Shown here piece by piece: positions 23,539 to 33,093 of a stretch of 64,000 nt of DNA. Every line of letters begins with the position of its first letter. Position 1 is the stretch's first letter. This DNA comes from Methylobacter sp. (GTDB lineage Bacteria; Pseudomonadota; Gammaproteobacteria; Methylococcales; Methylomonadaceae): contig NZ_JAUXVR010000009.1 of NCBI RefSeq assembly GCF_030680395.1, forward strand, positions 103,931 through 167,930, in the 5' to 3' direction. A model generated the notes under the pieces. That model searched no databases, was not told the DNA's origin, and saw nothing but the letters and a program-made list of their open reading frames with translations. The position numbers and the translations under genes are program-made.

Positions 23539-25850
23539 TGAATCTATCGGCTGCAATGATGGCGGCGGGGTTTGAGCCTCCCGACTTCATCCCAGCCGGT
23601 CAAACCGTGAGATTTTCCACCAACGGGAAGTCGAGCGACAAGGCCGGATGGGTTTTTAAGTTCGCTGATGGTAAAGGCGCGACGTTTGGATGCAATCGGA
23701 CTGGTGAGCAGCACGTCTGGCAGGAAGCGAGAGATAAACCATTCAACGAAGCGGAACAGGCTAAATTTAGGCGGGATTGTATCGAGGCCAAGAAAGCGTC
23801 TATTGCTGAGAAAGAAGCCGCTTATGGACAGGCCGCAGCGACTGCACAAACAGAATGGGAAGCGTCGGCGCTGACTCCTGAATCACATCATTATTTAAGG
23901 CGTAAAGGCATAAGGCCGAACATGGCGCGGGTTGATGTTCAAGGAAACTTATTAATTCCGGTCTATGGCCTGACTGGGCAAATTCAATCTTTACAACGCA
24001 TTGCCCCAGACGGTCAAAAGCGATTTGTTAAAGGCGGGAAAACGCGCGGCGGTCATGTGTGGCTTGGGAAGCCTGAGAACGGGGCTACATTGCTATTGTG
24101 TGAGGGCTTCGCCACTGGTGACAGTTTGAGCAGGGCGACAGGTCACGCGGTTTGTATTTGCTTTTCGGCTGGTAACTTACGAAACGTTGCTGAAACGTTA
24201 CGGAAACGTTACACAAAAGCGACTCTGATTATTGCCGGTGATGATGATACCAAGACCGACGGCAATCCCGGACGAGCTAAGGCCACCGAAGCAGCGCAAG
24301 CGGTAGCGGGTACGGTGGTTTTTCCGGCTGGTGGCAGTGATTTTAACGACTTGGAACAATCCGAAGGGCTGGATGCAGTGCGAGGGCATTTTATAGGAGG
24401 CGCGAAAACCAGCGGCACATCATTACAAGTTGCATTCGATACCCCGGCGTTATCTGGCACTGACTCAAGGGACGGAACAGACAACACGCGCCCATTGTCA
24501 GAATTAGGGAATGCGTACCGGTTAATGGATGCTCACGGCGGCAATATTCATTATGTACACGATGCTAAGGCGTGGTTGCATTGGCGCGGTGGCGCGTGGA
24601 TTTGGGATGTTGACGGGGCAGCGGTACGCGGTCTGGCCTCACTGTTACCGCAACAAATTTATAACGAGGGTGGCTTACACTTGGCTGATGCAGAATACTT
24701 TGCTAAATGGTCAAGGACAAGCCAAAAAGAAAGAACCGTATTGGCTACCGTGTCATTGCTGCAAGACTTTGAGCTAGTACGCTTACCTTTATCATTGGTG
24801 GATGTTGACCCGCTCAAGATTGGATTTGACAATGCCAAACAGATTCTTGACCTGAGAACAGGCAAAGCAAGACCGGCTCTGCAATCCGATTTAATCACCA
24901 AGTCATTAAGTGTTGACCGGCTGGGCGAGTCATCCAAGGCGGTACGCTGGATGCAGTTTTTAGCGCAAATCTTCGGGGATGATGCGGAGCTTATAGATTG
25001 GGTTAAACGGTGGTGTGGGTACATGCTGACCGGCTCAACGGCTGAACAGATATTTATATTTTGCTTCGGATTGGGCGCTAACGGCAAAAGCGTATTAGGC
25101 GATATTTTGCGGCATATCCTATGCGACTATGCCCGAGCTATTGCTTCGGAAACTCTGACGGAATCAAAGAGGGCAGCGGGAAGCGCAACGCCCGACATTG
25201 CCGAACTCATCGGCGCACGTATGGCAATGAGCGCAGAAACTGAGGACGGGGCGGCGCTGGCTGAATCATTAATCAAAAGCTTGGTATCAGGCGACACCAT
25301 GACAGTGCGGAAGCTGTACACGGCTCCTGTGCAATTCACACCACAATTTAAACTGATGATGCTGGGTAATCATAAGCCGATTATCAAAGGCAACGACCAC
25401 GGAATCTGGCGGCGGGTTCGGTTGATACCATTTAGGCGCACATTCAAACCGGAAGAACGAGACGCGGCGTTATCGGATAAGCTCAAGGCCGAAGCTCCAC
25501 ATATTCTGGCATGGATGGTCGAGGGCTGCATTGATTGGCAAAAGCGCGGCTTAAAAGATACCCCCCTCACAATACAACAGGCTACCGGAAATTACCAAGA
25601 GGAACAGGATTTAATCGGTAACTGGTTGTCCGAATGTTGTGACATATCACCAATGAACGAAGCATCCTCTAGCGACATTTACGCCAATTATAAAAACTGG
25701 TGCATAGATAACGGGTTAAGGCCGAGTAGTAGCGTGGTATTAGGTCGGAGGCTTGAGGAACGCGGATTTCCCGCCATAAAGCCACGGGGCGTAAGGAGTC
25801 GGGGCGGTTTAGCAGTCATTAATTCACACTACGGAACAGCAAACTTTTAA
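23538..25850 (+). CDS. Phage/plasmid-type primase-helicase (TOPRIM plus D5/SF3)
   Basis: The 770-residue protein has an N-terminal primase-type region (about 1-300) with the TOPRIM motifs LLLCEGFATGDS and LIIAGDDDTKTDG, a D5_N-like linker (about 340-490), and an SF3 helicase with Walker A GLGANGKSV near residue 513 and the sensor segment KLMMLGNHKP. A winged-helix end follows. This is the replication protein of P4-like satellites and related elements: it primes and unwinds DNA at the element's origin. The origin itself was not identified. The intergenic 25851-26038 is AT-rich and could hold it. Confidence 0.88.
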   Translation: MNLSAAMMAAGFEPPDFIPAGQTVRFSTNGKSSDKAGWVFKFADGKGATFGCNRTGEQHVWQEARDKPFNEAEQAKFRRDCIEAKKASIAEKEAAYGQAAATAQTEWEASALTPESHHYLRRKGIRPNMARVDVQGNLLIPVYGLTGQIQSLQRIAPDGQKRFVKGGKTRGGHVWLGKPENGATLLLCEGFATGDSLSRATGHAVCICFSAGNLRNVAETLRKRYTKATLIIAGDDDTKTDGNPGRAKATEAAQAVAGTVVFPAGGSDFNDLEQSEGLDAVRGHFIGGAKTSGTSLQVAFDTPALSGTDSRDGTDNTRPLSELGNAYRLMDAHGGNIHYVHDAKAWLHWRGGAWIWDVDGAAVRGLASLLPQQIYNEGGLHLADAEYFAKWSRTSQKERTVLATVSLLQDFELVRLPLSLVDVDPLKIGFDNAKQILDLRTGKARPALQSDLITKSLSVDRLGESSKAVRWMQFLAQIFGDDAELIDWVKRWCGYMLTGSTAEQIFIFCFGLGANGKSVLGDILRHILCDYARAIASETLTESKRAAGSATPDIAELIGARMAMSAETEDGAALAESLIKSLVSGDTMTVRKLYTAPVQFTPQFKLMMLGNHKPIIKGNDHGIWRRVRLIPFRRTFKPEERDAALSDKLKAEAPHILAWMVEGCIDWQKRGLKDTPLTIQQATGNYQEEQDLIGNWLSECCDISPMNEASSSDIYANYKNWCIDNGLRPSSSVVLGRRLEERGFPAIKPRGVRSRGGLAVINSHYGTANF

Positions 25851-26038
25851 TTGGATTGGACACATTGGACGCATTTAACCCTATTTTCTAAAAGTCCCAC
25901 GGAAAAAAATTATAGGAAAACTTTAGAAAAACGCCGTTTATGCGTCCAATGTGTCCAGAAACCCCAAAGCAGATTAATTAAACGCCGTTATATTCCTGTA
26001 TACCGGCGCTAGTATACAATTAGAATAAAGGCTCAATC

Positions 26039-26635
26039 GTGAAAATGACAACCAACAGAAAATTAACCTTGCTGGCAATATCTCAAGGCAACGGTGACGA
26101 GCCGCCTTATTCGGCAACAGAAATTGGTGATATGTTGAGGCAAGCCATAGCATATGGATGGCAAGGCTACGAAGCATTAAAGAGCGCACCCAACAAGCAG
26201 CAGGTACACCGAACGCTTAGAGACTTATGGCGCGATGGTGTAATCGTAGGGACTCGCTTTAAAGATGAGCCTTATGGCGGCGGCTTACCTTGCTGGGTTA
26301 TCCGGTATCAGTTATCAAGCGAGGTTGAATATAATTTCATAGCGACGACCTGCAACGCATTACATCGAAAGGTTGATAAGGCGAAGCATGGCATTAACTT
26401 TTTTGGCGCTGTAATGGATATGGGCTTGATGCCTGATGAAGTGACCGCGTTATCCATTGAGGTTAAGCGCCTGCTCCAGCGTACACACCCGGACAAGGTG
26501 CAGGGCTTCGGTGAGCAGTTCAAACAAATGATTCAATGTAGAGACTGGATTAAGTCCGGCATACCACTACCAGCTCCAACGCACTCAACAGAACAGCGTC
26601 AACCCAAAACAGGCAGGTTAAATAATGGTGAATAA
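26039..26635 (+). CDS. Winged-helix plus J-domain-like protein
   Basis: The start here is a GTG (GTGAAAATGACA; ATG 26045 also possible). Residues about 1-100 form a winged-helix-like region (QQVHRTLRDLWRDGVIVGTR). Residues 130-175 (EVKRLLQRTHPDKVQGFGEQF, in part) carry His150-Pro151-Asp152-Lys153 flanked by two helices, the signature of J-domains that activate DnaK. J-domain helices II and III and the HPD loop fit; helix I is shorter than usual. As the last gene of the element next to the primase-helicase, a role in recruiting host DnaK for replication is possible but inferred. Confidence 0.6.
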   Translation: MKMTTNRKLTLLAISQGNGDEPPYSATEIGDMLRQAIAYGWQGYEALKSAPNKQQVHRTLRDLWRDGVIVGTRFKDEPYGGGLPCWVIRYQLSSEVEYNFIATTCNALHRKVDKAKHGINFFGAVMDMGLMPDEVTALSIEVKRLLQRTHPDKVQGFGEQFKQMIQCRDWIKSGIPLPAPTHSTEQRQPKTGRLNNGE

Positions 26636-26807
26636 ATACCACGCTCAAAGGTGTCCAAACGGCATTATTACGGCATGGCCTGGCGGTGAGGTTACGGGTA
26701 GGGTATAGCTCTGCAAAATGGCGATGTTACGGCGAGGTTTTTATCTAAAGTAGATTGATTTAGATACCGCCGGTTTCAGCGACACGATGTTATAAAGTAA
26801 CAATTAG

Positions 26808-26840
26808 GCCGGTATTCTTAACAGGGTATCGGCTTTTTTT
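26808..26840 (+). terminator. Rho-independent terminator of the element operon
   Basis: GCCGGTA and TATCGGC pair around a 12-base loop and are followed by seven T. It lies about 170 bases after the last element gene. The rest of 26636-26957 holds no gene I can support; a 27-codon frame at 26624 was not accepted. Confidence 0.65.
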
Positions 26841-26957
26841 GTGCCTGAATTGTTGGCAAGTGTTGCGGGTGGTTTTTAGTGATTGCAGAAAAATTGCAGA
26901 AAATACAGTTTTTCGCATAAAAAAAGACCCGGCAATGATAATAAGTTATTGATTTAA

Positions 26958-27033
<76 letters not shown>

Positions 27034-27135
27034 TTTGGTGCCTATCGTACCTTAGAGTATCACTGTAAGACCATTTAAAACTTGGTTATAACTGATAGTT
27101 ACCCTGATCTTTTGTTTCTTTACGGCAACCACTTT

Positions 27136-28173
27136 TCACAGCTCTAACTTGGCCGTTTTTTTAGCGTAACTTAACGCGCCTAATAAGGCGACCTCCGGGT
27201 TGGTGCATACTTTAACCGATATTTTCTGCAACACGGCCCGGCAACGTCCCTTTGCCAAAAAGCCGCGCATAAATTCACCTTGTTGCAGCACTGGCAGGAT
27301 TTTTGCCCCTATGCCTCCGGCCAGATAAACACCGCCATAAGGCAGGCACTTTAACGCCAGGTTTCCTGATTCCGCGCCATATAACCTGCAAAACAACTTT
27401 AACGCTTCAACGCATAATGCATCGCTTCCTGCAACGCCTGCTTCGCCTATGACTGCGGCCGGGTCTCGTCCTGTCATTTGCTGTTCGGTTTCCGGGTTGG
27501 TTTGTGCGTAGTTAATGTGTTTAAGAAATTGATAAATATTGACCAGGCCTTCACCGGATATGAGCCGCTCACAGCTGATGTGCTCCGGGTATTTTTCCAG
27601 CAAGTACCTGAGCAATGCTATTTCCCGTTCATTCGTCGGTGCAAAATCGGCATGTCCGCCTTCACTGGCAATAATATGGTATGCGGCGCCATCCCATGCG
27701 ATGATTGCCTCACCCAAGCCGGTTCCGGCGGCAATCACGGCAATGTTACCTTGCTGCGGTTGTGCATCGGGATTCAATTCGACAAAATTGCGCGCCGGCA
27801 AGTCCAACAAGCCCCACGCAGTTGCTTCCAGGTCATTCAACAACCAAACATTTTGAGTATTGACCCGCCCGCCAATTTCTTTACTGCTGAGTACCCACGG
27901 TAAGTTGGTTGTTTCGCAACGGCCATCGGCAATAACGCCGGCTACTCCGATGCAAACAGCTGCTATCTGCGTGCAATCTGCGTCAGTTAAAAATGCTGCT
28001 AATAACTCGGTAAACGTTTGATAGTTGGTACTGGAAAATTGCTCTTTTTTTAAGCACTTAACATCATCGCCTTCGGTCTCAAACAGTGCCAGGATAGTTT
28101 TTGTCCCCCCTACGTCGCCAGCCAGACAAATCTGCCGGAGGGAGGCGGGCATGGATAGCCCGGCATGAATCAT
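27136..28173 (-). CDS. glk: Glucokinase
   Basis: The protein has up to 345 residues; a start at MPASLRQI, seven residues in, is also possible. The phosphate motif LAGDVGGTKTILALFE is at the start, and IAAGTGLGEAIIAW and SEGGHADFAPTNERE are the glucose- and ATP-site segments of the bacterial Glk (non-ROK) family. It phosphorylates glucose with ATP in the cytoplasm. The start overlaps the DUF411 stop by four bases. In methanotrophs such an enzyme probably serves glycogen or sucrose recycling, since sugars are not growth substrates; this is inference. Confidence 0.92.
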   Translation of the reverse strand: MIHAGLSMPASLRQICLAGDVGGTKTILALFETEGDDVKCLKKEQFSSTNYQTFTELLAAFLTDADCTQIAAVCIGVAGVIADGRCETTNLPWVLSSKEIGGRVNTQNVWLLNDLEATAWGLLDLPARNFVELNPDAQPQQGNIAVIAAGTGLGEAIIAWDGAAYHIIASEGGHADFAPTNEREIALLRYLLEKYPEHISCERLISGEGLVNIYQFLKHINYAQTNPETEQQMTGRDPAAVIGEAGVAGSDALCVEALKLFCRLYGAESGNLALKCLPYGGVYLAGGIGAKILPVLQQGEFMRGFLAKGRCRAVLQKISVKVCTNPEVALLGALSYAKKTAKLEL

Positions 28174-28625
28174 TGCGTGCCTTCGTAGCTGTTGAATACC
28201 TTAGTGTGGTTTTCGCGATCGAAACTCATCACTTTATAAGGGTCTTTTTTATCTCCCATTTCCATTCCCGGACTACCGTTAACCATGCCGGGAACAGCAA
28301 TTCCGGCAACTTTAGGCTTGGTTTTCAATAGCGTCATAATGTCATTTGCCGGCACATGGCCTTCAACAACGTAGCCATCGACGATCGCCGTGTGGCAGGA
28401 AGCCATTTCTCTGGTAACGCCGTATTTATCCTTTATAGACTGCACGTCATTGGTGACGACATCTTCTACATTGAAATTATTTTCTTTCAAATGCTCCAGC
28501 CACTTGCCGCAACAGGTACAAGTCGGGCTCCTATGAACCACGATATCAATAGGCTTGCTCTCGGCACTAGCGCCCATATTGGCAACGAGCAAACTGATTG
28601 CCAAAAAAGTTTTCGATATTCTCAT
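28170..28625 (-). CDS. DUF411 periplasmic metal-binding protein
   Basis: The 151-residue protein has a Sec signal peptide (residues 1-21, ending GASA). The DUF411 core begins IDIVVHRSPTCTCCGKWLEHL, with a CxCC motif, then EMASCHTAIVDGYVVEGHVP and GIAVPGMVNGSPGMEMG. Family members bind copper or other soft metals and often sit near metal-handling genes. Here the neighbours are hemE upstream and glk downstream, so the location says little. Copper need is high in methanotrophs, and a copper-delivery role is plausible but not shown. Confidence 0.85.
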   Translation of the reverse strand: MRISKTFLAISLLVANMGASAESKPIDIVVHRSPTCTCCGKWLEHLKENNFNVEDVVTNDVQSIKDKYGVTREMASCHTAIVDGYVVEGHVPANDIMTLLKTKPKVAGIAVPGMVNGSPGMEMGDKKDPYKVMSFDRENHTKVFNSYEGTQ

Positions 28626-28658
28626 AGTCGTAACCTCTTTATTGATTAGATTAAATGC

Positions 28659-29726
28659 TTAGGCCTGATGATAAACCCGGCTGTGCTCGTGTACGGCATC
28701 AACCATCGCTTTAACATGATCGGGATTCATATCGGGCAAAATACCGTGCCCCAGGTTGAACACATGGCCTGACCCCGAACCGTATTTATGTAAAATGGTT
28801 TTTACTTTTTCGGTGATGACTTCAGGACTGGCATACAGCGCAACCGGATCCATATTGCCCTGCAAGGCGACCTGATGCCCCACTCTGGCGCGAGCCTGTT
28901 GCATATCGGTCTGCCAATCCAGACCCAAGGCATCATAGCCGGAATCGGCCATGGCTTCCAGCCAAAGCCCACCGCCTTTGGTGAACAGGATAGTGGGGAT
29001 CTGCTGCCCATCTATATTTGTTTTAAGTAACGCTCTGACTTGCTTGGCGTAGTATAAAGAAAATTCGACATAATCTTCGGTCGTTAGCATGCCGCCCCAA
29101 GTATCGAACAGCATGACCGCCTGAGCGCCCGCTTCAATCTGGGCATTCAAATAAACGGCGACTGATTGCGCCAGTTTATCCAGCATGACATGCATCAACT
29201 TGGGCTGCTCGTACATCATGCCTTTAACTTTTTGAAAGCTTTTGCTACTGCCGCCCTCAACCATATAGGTTGCCAACGTCCAGGGACTGCCGGAAAAGCC
29301 GATTAACGGTACGCTGCCTTGCAGGTTTTTTCTTATCAACCGAACCGCATCAACCACGTAACGCAAATCGGTTTCCGGGTCGGGAATCGGCAACTTATTC
29401 ACATCTGCCACTGTTCTTACCGGATTGGTAAATTTAGGCCCCTCGCCTTCGGTAAAATAAAGCCCCAAACCCATGGCATCGGGAATGGTCAATATATCCG
29501 AAAACAGAATGGCCGCATCAAAATCAAAGCGCCGTAACGGCTGTAAGGTGACTTCACAGGCCAGCTCAGGATTGGTACATAGATCTAAAAAACTGCCGGC
29601 CTGCTCCCTGACTTTTCGGTATTCCGGCAAATAACGCCCCGCTTGGCGCATCATCCAAATCGGTGTGTAGTCCACAGGTTGTTTTAACAGCGCTCTAATA
29701 AAGGTATCGTTTTTTAATGCGGTCAT
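28659..29726 (-). CDS. hemE: Uroporphyrinogen decarboxylase
   Basis: The 355-residue protein matches HemE along its full length. The N-terminal signature [16 protein letters not shown] holds the invariant Arg residues for substrate carboxylates, and the Asp of [16 protein letters not shown] and the C-terminal [16 protein letters not shown] are family blocks. It decarboxylates uroporphyrinogen III to coproporphyrinogen III in haem synthesis. It follows the damX-like gene on the same strand, an arrangement also seen in other gammaproteobacteria near aroB. Confidence 0.95.
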   Translation of the reverse strand: MTALKNDTFIRALLKQPVDYTPIWMMRQAGRYLPEYRKVREQAGSFLDLCTNPELACEVTLQPLRRFDFDAAILFSDILTIPDAMGLGLYFTEGEGPKFTNPVRTVADVNKLPIPDPETDLRYVVDAVRLIRKNLQGSVPLIGFSGSPWTLATYMVEGGSSKSFQKVKGMMYEQPKLMHVMLDKLAQSVAVYLNAQIEAGAQAVMLFDTWGGMLTTEDYVEFSLYYAKQVRALLKTNIDGQQIPTILFTKGGGLWLEAMADSGYDALGLDWQTDMQQARARVGHQVALQGNMDPVALYASPEVITEKVKTILHKYGSGSGHVFNLGHGILPDMNPDHVKAMVDAVHEHSRVYHQA

Positions 29727-29800
29727 GGATTTAATTCGTCGGGTTTAAAATTAGGGTGTTTTATCGTATGAGTGATCAATCGGTCGCTGTTACCTATGTT

Positions 29801-31825
29801 TTATCGAGCTATTTTTCTTACCAAGGCTCTGTGGAATTCAAAAGGTAAGGACTGCTTGGCTTTATTGGCTGATTCGGTATCGGAATATGAGCCATACTCT
29901 AAAATAAATTTTTCTTTGCCTTTGGCTATCGTTCTAATGACTCTAATATCCGGCGCCAACGCCGGATATTTTGTGAACATGTCGTCGGCAGACGATTGCT
30001 TTGATAACACCATAAGCTGCAACGTGAAATTATTTACTGTCGGTGCCGATGGCGCTTCGACTGCCAGGGATGGCGGAAGTGTCGCAACGGGTAGGGAACC
30101 AGTGCGACCGACTGCCGGAAATGGCGGAAGTGTCGCAATCGGTAGAGAACCGATGCGACCAGGCTCCACTTGCTGAGGTGCCGCAGTTTCCATGACTCGC
30201 TGTTCAGGGATTCCAGCAACTTCTACGGGCTTTTGCGGTATCTGGATTGTTTCCAGCTGATTGGGCTTAAACGGCTCCATGCTATTAACCGTTTTCTTCA
30301 ATTCCGTTTGTTTTAATTTTTCTCGCGAGGCCCAAAGCCGGTCAGCCATTTTCTGCTGAGCGACATCAGATTGCTTCTTGCCCTCAACTGCCTTCACCGG
30401 CTCGGATTGGGCTTTAATTTCCGAATTCTGAGCGATAGGCGGTTCGACAGGATCAATCGTTTTACTTAGCGCCTTACTTAACTCCAACTGCTTTGATTTT
30501 TCTTGCTCGGTCCCAAGCGGCAAAGAACGCGCCGACGATGGCATGGCCGCGACGGCTCCCGGCAGTCTTGCCGCATTTTCTCCATCCCTGGAGGTCGGAT
30601 CAGGAGGTAGAGCTTCTAAAGCAGGCGTTTTAGGCGATACAGATGCGATTGCCGAGGAACGAGGCGTATCACTCGTTAACGGCTTATCAACAGCCATGCT
30701 TGCTGTCTCGGGTTGTACCGCAGGGGTAACAGGCTGTTGATTATTCCTGTTTACATTGACTTCGACTGAAGGCTTTAATGCGTCTTTCGCTTCATTTGCC
30801 GGCACTGATTGCTGTTGGATAACCGGCTGAACGGGCGGCAGCGCGAGCATTGTCTGAGACTCAGGCCGTGGAGGAACAACTTCGGTATTGTCTGTTTTCT
30901 GTTCGGCTGCAGCAGGCGCTATTTCTTTTTTATCATTATCTTGTGACGACTGCATGGCCGCGACTGCTCCCGGCAGTCTTGCTGCGTTTCCTCCATCCAT
31001 GGAGGTCAGATCAGGAGGTAGAGCAGTGCCGGGAGCGATTGCCGACGATAACAGCCACTGAACGCCTAAGGCTATGACGATTGCAGCTGCAACGGCAAGG
31101 ACAAGTATCCATTTCAATTTTCCGCCTTGCTTGGCGCTGGAGGATAAACCGGATATCTCGGCGATAATCCTCCCCGGAACCCCGTGCGTCTCCCGGTAGA
31201 TATGCGCTATCATGTTGTCGTCGATTGCTCTAAACGACAAGTTTGCGTAAGGTAAGGTTGACAAGTGCTGTAAAAAATCACCGCACTGCTTTTCTGATAA
31301 GGGAGGAATTTCAACGATATGGCAATCATCAATCGCTCTATCCGAGCCTCGTTTCACCTGCAATTCATCATGCGTTAAAGCGAAAATCACTCTTAAAACG
31401 GGATTTGCCGCTGCATATTGAATGATTGCCGCGATCAGGCCGGGGACCAATTCACCCGCATTATCAATAATTAATACGACTTGTTTATATTGGCCTGATG
31501 CTGTTGATAACGACTGAACAGACCTGCCTGGCTGAGCCTTAACCAACTGCTCCTGAACCGCCTCAAAACTTACGTCGGCATTACCCTGTATAAGGCAATA
31601 CCGCCATGACTCAGTCTTGCGCTCCTGCAAAATTTTAAGCAATGTGGTTTTGCCGATACCTTCCGGGCCGCAGACAACAAGGGCCTGAGTCAGGTTTGAA
31701 AGCAGATGAACCAATAAATCAAGCTTCTGTGTTCGTTCCTTTGTTATCAAGGATTGAGCAGCCTTATTTATCTGATCAGCCGGCTGCTGTTTCACATGAT
31801 AAGTAAAAGTATCATCTTCTACCAT
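29801..31825 (-). CDS. damX: DamX-like AAA ATPase/SPOR-domain protein with inserted repeats
   Basis: The 674-residue protein has an AAA+ domain (about 20-235) with Walker A GPEGIGKTT (residues 53-61) and VVLIIDNAGEL as Walker B, one TM segment (about 238-258), a long Pro/Gln/Ala-rich periplasmic linker, and a C-terminal SPOR domain (about 595-674, starting FTLQLMVLSKQ) that binds denuded peptidoglycan at the septum. This matches the AAA-SPOR DamX class, always near aroB. The linker holds two near-identical segments (LPPDLTSMDGGNAARLPGAV and LPPDPTSRDGENAARLPGAV) and a 17-residue tandem repeat, all from DNA repeats. The start overlaps the aroB end by 14 bases. Confidence 0.82.
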   Translation of the reverse strand: MVEDDTFTYHVKQQPADQINKAAQSLITKERTQKLDLLVHLLSNLTQALVVCGPEGIGKTTLLKILQERKTESWRYCLIQGNADVSFEAVQEQLVKAQPGRSVQSLSTASGQYKQVVLIIDNAGELVPGLIAAIIQYAAANPVLRVIFALTHDELQVKRGSDRAIDDCHIVEIPPLSEKQCGDFLQHLSTLPYANLSFRAIDDNMIAHIYRETHGVPGRIIAEISGLSSSAKQGGKLKWILVLAVAAAIVIALGVQWLLSSAIAPGTALPPDLTSMDGGNAARLPGAVAAMQSSQDNDKKEIAPAAAEQKTDNTEVVPPRPESQTMLALPPVQPVIQQQSVPANEAKDALKPSVEVNVNRNNQQPVTPAVQPETASMAVDKPLTSDTPRSSAIASVSPKTPALEALPPDPTSRDGENAARLPGAVAAMPSSARSLPLGTEQEKSKQLELSKALSKTIDPVEPPIAQNSEIKAQSEPVKAVEGKKQSDVAQQKMADRLWASREKLKQTELKKTVNSMEPFKPNQLETIQIPQKPVEVAGIPEQRVMETAAPQQVEPGRIGSLPIATLPPFPAVGRTGSLPVATLPPSLAVEAPSAPTVNNFTLQLMVLSKQSSADDMFTKYPALAPDIRVIRTIAKGKEKFILEYGSYSDTESANKAKQSLPFEFHRALVRKIAR
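30062..30163. repeat. Two 51-bp tandem units inside the damX-like gene
   Basis: The unit beginning at 30062 repeats at 30113 with a 51-base period, which is 17 codons. It encodes RTGSLPVATLPPSLAVE and RIGSLPIATLPPFPAVG in the linker. Confidence 0.75.
30536..30618. repeat. Interspersed repeat copy inside the damX-like gene (1)
   Basis: This segment matches 30949-31031 over most of its length (atggccgcgac...cccggcagtcttg...ccatcc.tggaggtc.gatcaggaggtagagc). It is in frame and adds about 27 residues to the linker. Confidence 0.7.
30949..31047. repeat. Interspersed repeat copy inside the damX-like gene (2)
   Basis: Second copy of the same repeat. It also contains 31008-31046 (GGAGGTAGAGC...GGGAGCGATTGCCGA), matching the repeats at 5351, 39069 and in hypF at 46400. 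It starts with cgactgcatgg, found at other copies too. Confidence 0.7.
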
Positions 31826-32894
31826 AGGTTTTAAGTGTCATCTCCAATAGGTCTTGGTCTACGTCTACAGGCAATGTTGCCGTGCCGATTTTTTGTAACA
31901 GAATCAGTCTGATCTGACCGTCTACATTTTTTTTATCTACCGCCATTAATTCCAGAAACCGGTCTGAATCGATTTGTTCCGGCGGAACTACGGGCAGCTT
32001 TACTTTTTTAAATAGTGCAATAATTCGTGCGACATCGTCTTCATTCAGCCAGCCTTTTCTTCTGGAAAGATCGGCGGCCTGACAGGTGCCGATAGCTACC
32101 GCCTCACCATGGAGATATTTACCGTAACCGGCGCCGGTTTCTATCGCATGCCCAAAAGTATGGCCTAAATTTAACGTCGCCCTGACTCCGGTTTCGGTTT
32201 CGTCTTCGGCGACAATTTCAGCTTTATTAATGCATGACTGTTCAATGGCATAAGCCAATGCCTGTTTATCTCTGGCCAATAACACGTCGACATTGTTTTC
32301 CAGCCATTCAAAGAATTCGGCATCCCTGATCAGGCCGTATTTGATCACTTCGGCCAAGCCTGCAGATAATTGACGGTCATCCAGCGTATCCAAAACATCG
32401 GCATCGGCGATAACACATTGCGGCTGATAAAAAGCGCCAATCATGTTTTTGCCCAGCGGATGATTAACGCCGGTTTTGCCTCCCACCGAAGAATCAACCT
32501 GCGCCAGCAATGTTGTGGGTATTTGCAGGAAAGGAATGCCTCGCTGATAACAGGCGGCAGCAAAACCGCCCATGTCACCAATAACACCACCGCCCAAAGC
32601 AATCAAGGTGGCATTACGGCTAAACTTGCTGGCCAGCAGCTTATCAAAAATTTGAGTTACAAAATCTAAAGTCTTGAACTGTTCGCCGTCGGGCAGTATC
32701 ACTGTTTCGACAATATAGTCCTGTAAATTCTTTAAAACCGCATTTAGATACAGGGGAGCAATGGTTTCATTGGTAACCACAACAACCTGCTTGGACTTTA
32801 TATGCTTTATGAATAGCTCGGACTGGCTCAATAAATCAGAGCCTATATAGATTGGGTAACTACGGTCACCTAATTCAACCAGTAATTTTTTCAT
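31812..32894 (-). CDS. aroB: 3-dehydroquinate synthase
   Basis: The 360-residue protein matches AroB: N-terminal GDRSYPIYIGSDLL, the NAD-binding LIALGGGVIGDMGGFAAACY, and metal-site segments NLGHTFGHAIETGAGYG and YLHGEAVAIG, with the expected Glu/His zinc ligands. It converts DAHP to 3-dehydroquinate, the second step of the shikimate pathway. It lies between aroK (upstream, 199 bases away across REP-like repeats) and the damX-like gene, the common gammaproteobacterial order. Confidence 0.96.
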   Translation of the reverse strand: MKKLLVELGDRSYPIYIGSDLLSQSELFIKHIKSKQVVVVTNETIAPLYLNAVLKNLQDYIVETVILPDGEQFKTLDFVTQIFDKLLASKFSRNATLIALGGGVIGDMGGFAAACYQRGIPFLQIPTTLLAQVDSSVGGKTGVNHPLGKNMIGAFYQPQCVIADADVLDTLDDRQLSAGLAEVIKYGLIRDAEFFEWLENNVDVLLARDKQALAYAIEQSCINKAEIVAEDETETGVRATLNLGHTFGHAIETGAGYGKYLHGEAVAIGTCQAADLSRRKGWLNEDDVARIIALFKKVKLPVVPPEQIDSDRFLELMAVDKKNVDGQIRLILLQKIGTATLPVDVDQDLLEMTLKTYGRR

Positions 32895-32910
32895 ATTTAT
32901 TAACGCTTGT

Positions 32911-33075
32911 AGATCGGGTTAGCGATAGTGTGACCCGACATTTGCCGCTTCGATGTGTCGGGTTAAGCTACGCTAACCCGACCTACAACGACTGCATGGG
33001 CAGCTATTTGCTCCTGCAAATCTGCATTCACCACATCCATGTGGATTATGAGCAATGCAGAAGCAGCGTAACGGT
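32911..33075. repeat. REP-like palindromes between aroK and aroB
   Basis: Bases 32911-32985 form an imperfect palindrome around GATCGGGTTAGCGATAG, ACCCGACA, TGTCGGGTTA and GCTAACCCGACC. Next to it, 32987-33075 begins CGACTGCATGG, as do other copies of the interspersed family, and contains a CCACATCCATGTGG hairpin. No ORF is supported here. Confidence 0.65.
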
Positions 33076-33093
33076 GTGCCGAGATTTTGTTTA

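Noticed and set aside
29772-30176. Plus-strand 134-aa frame over the end of the damX-like gene
   Set aside because: It is the antisense shadow of the SPOR domain coding region.
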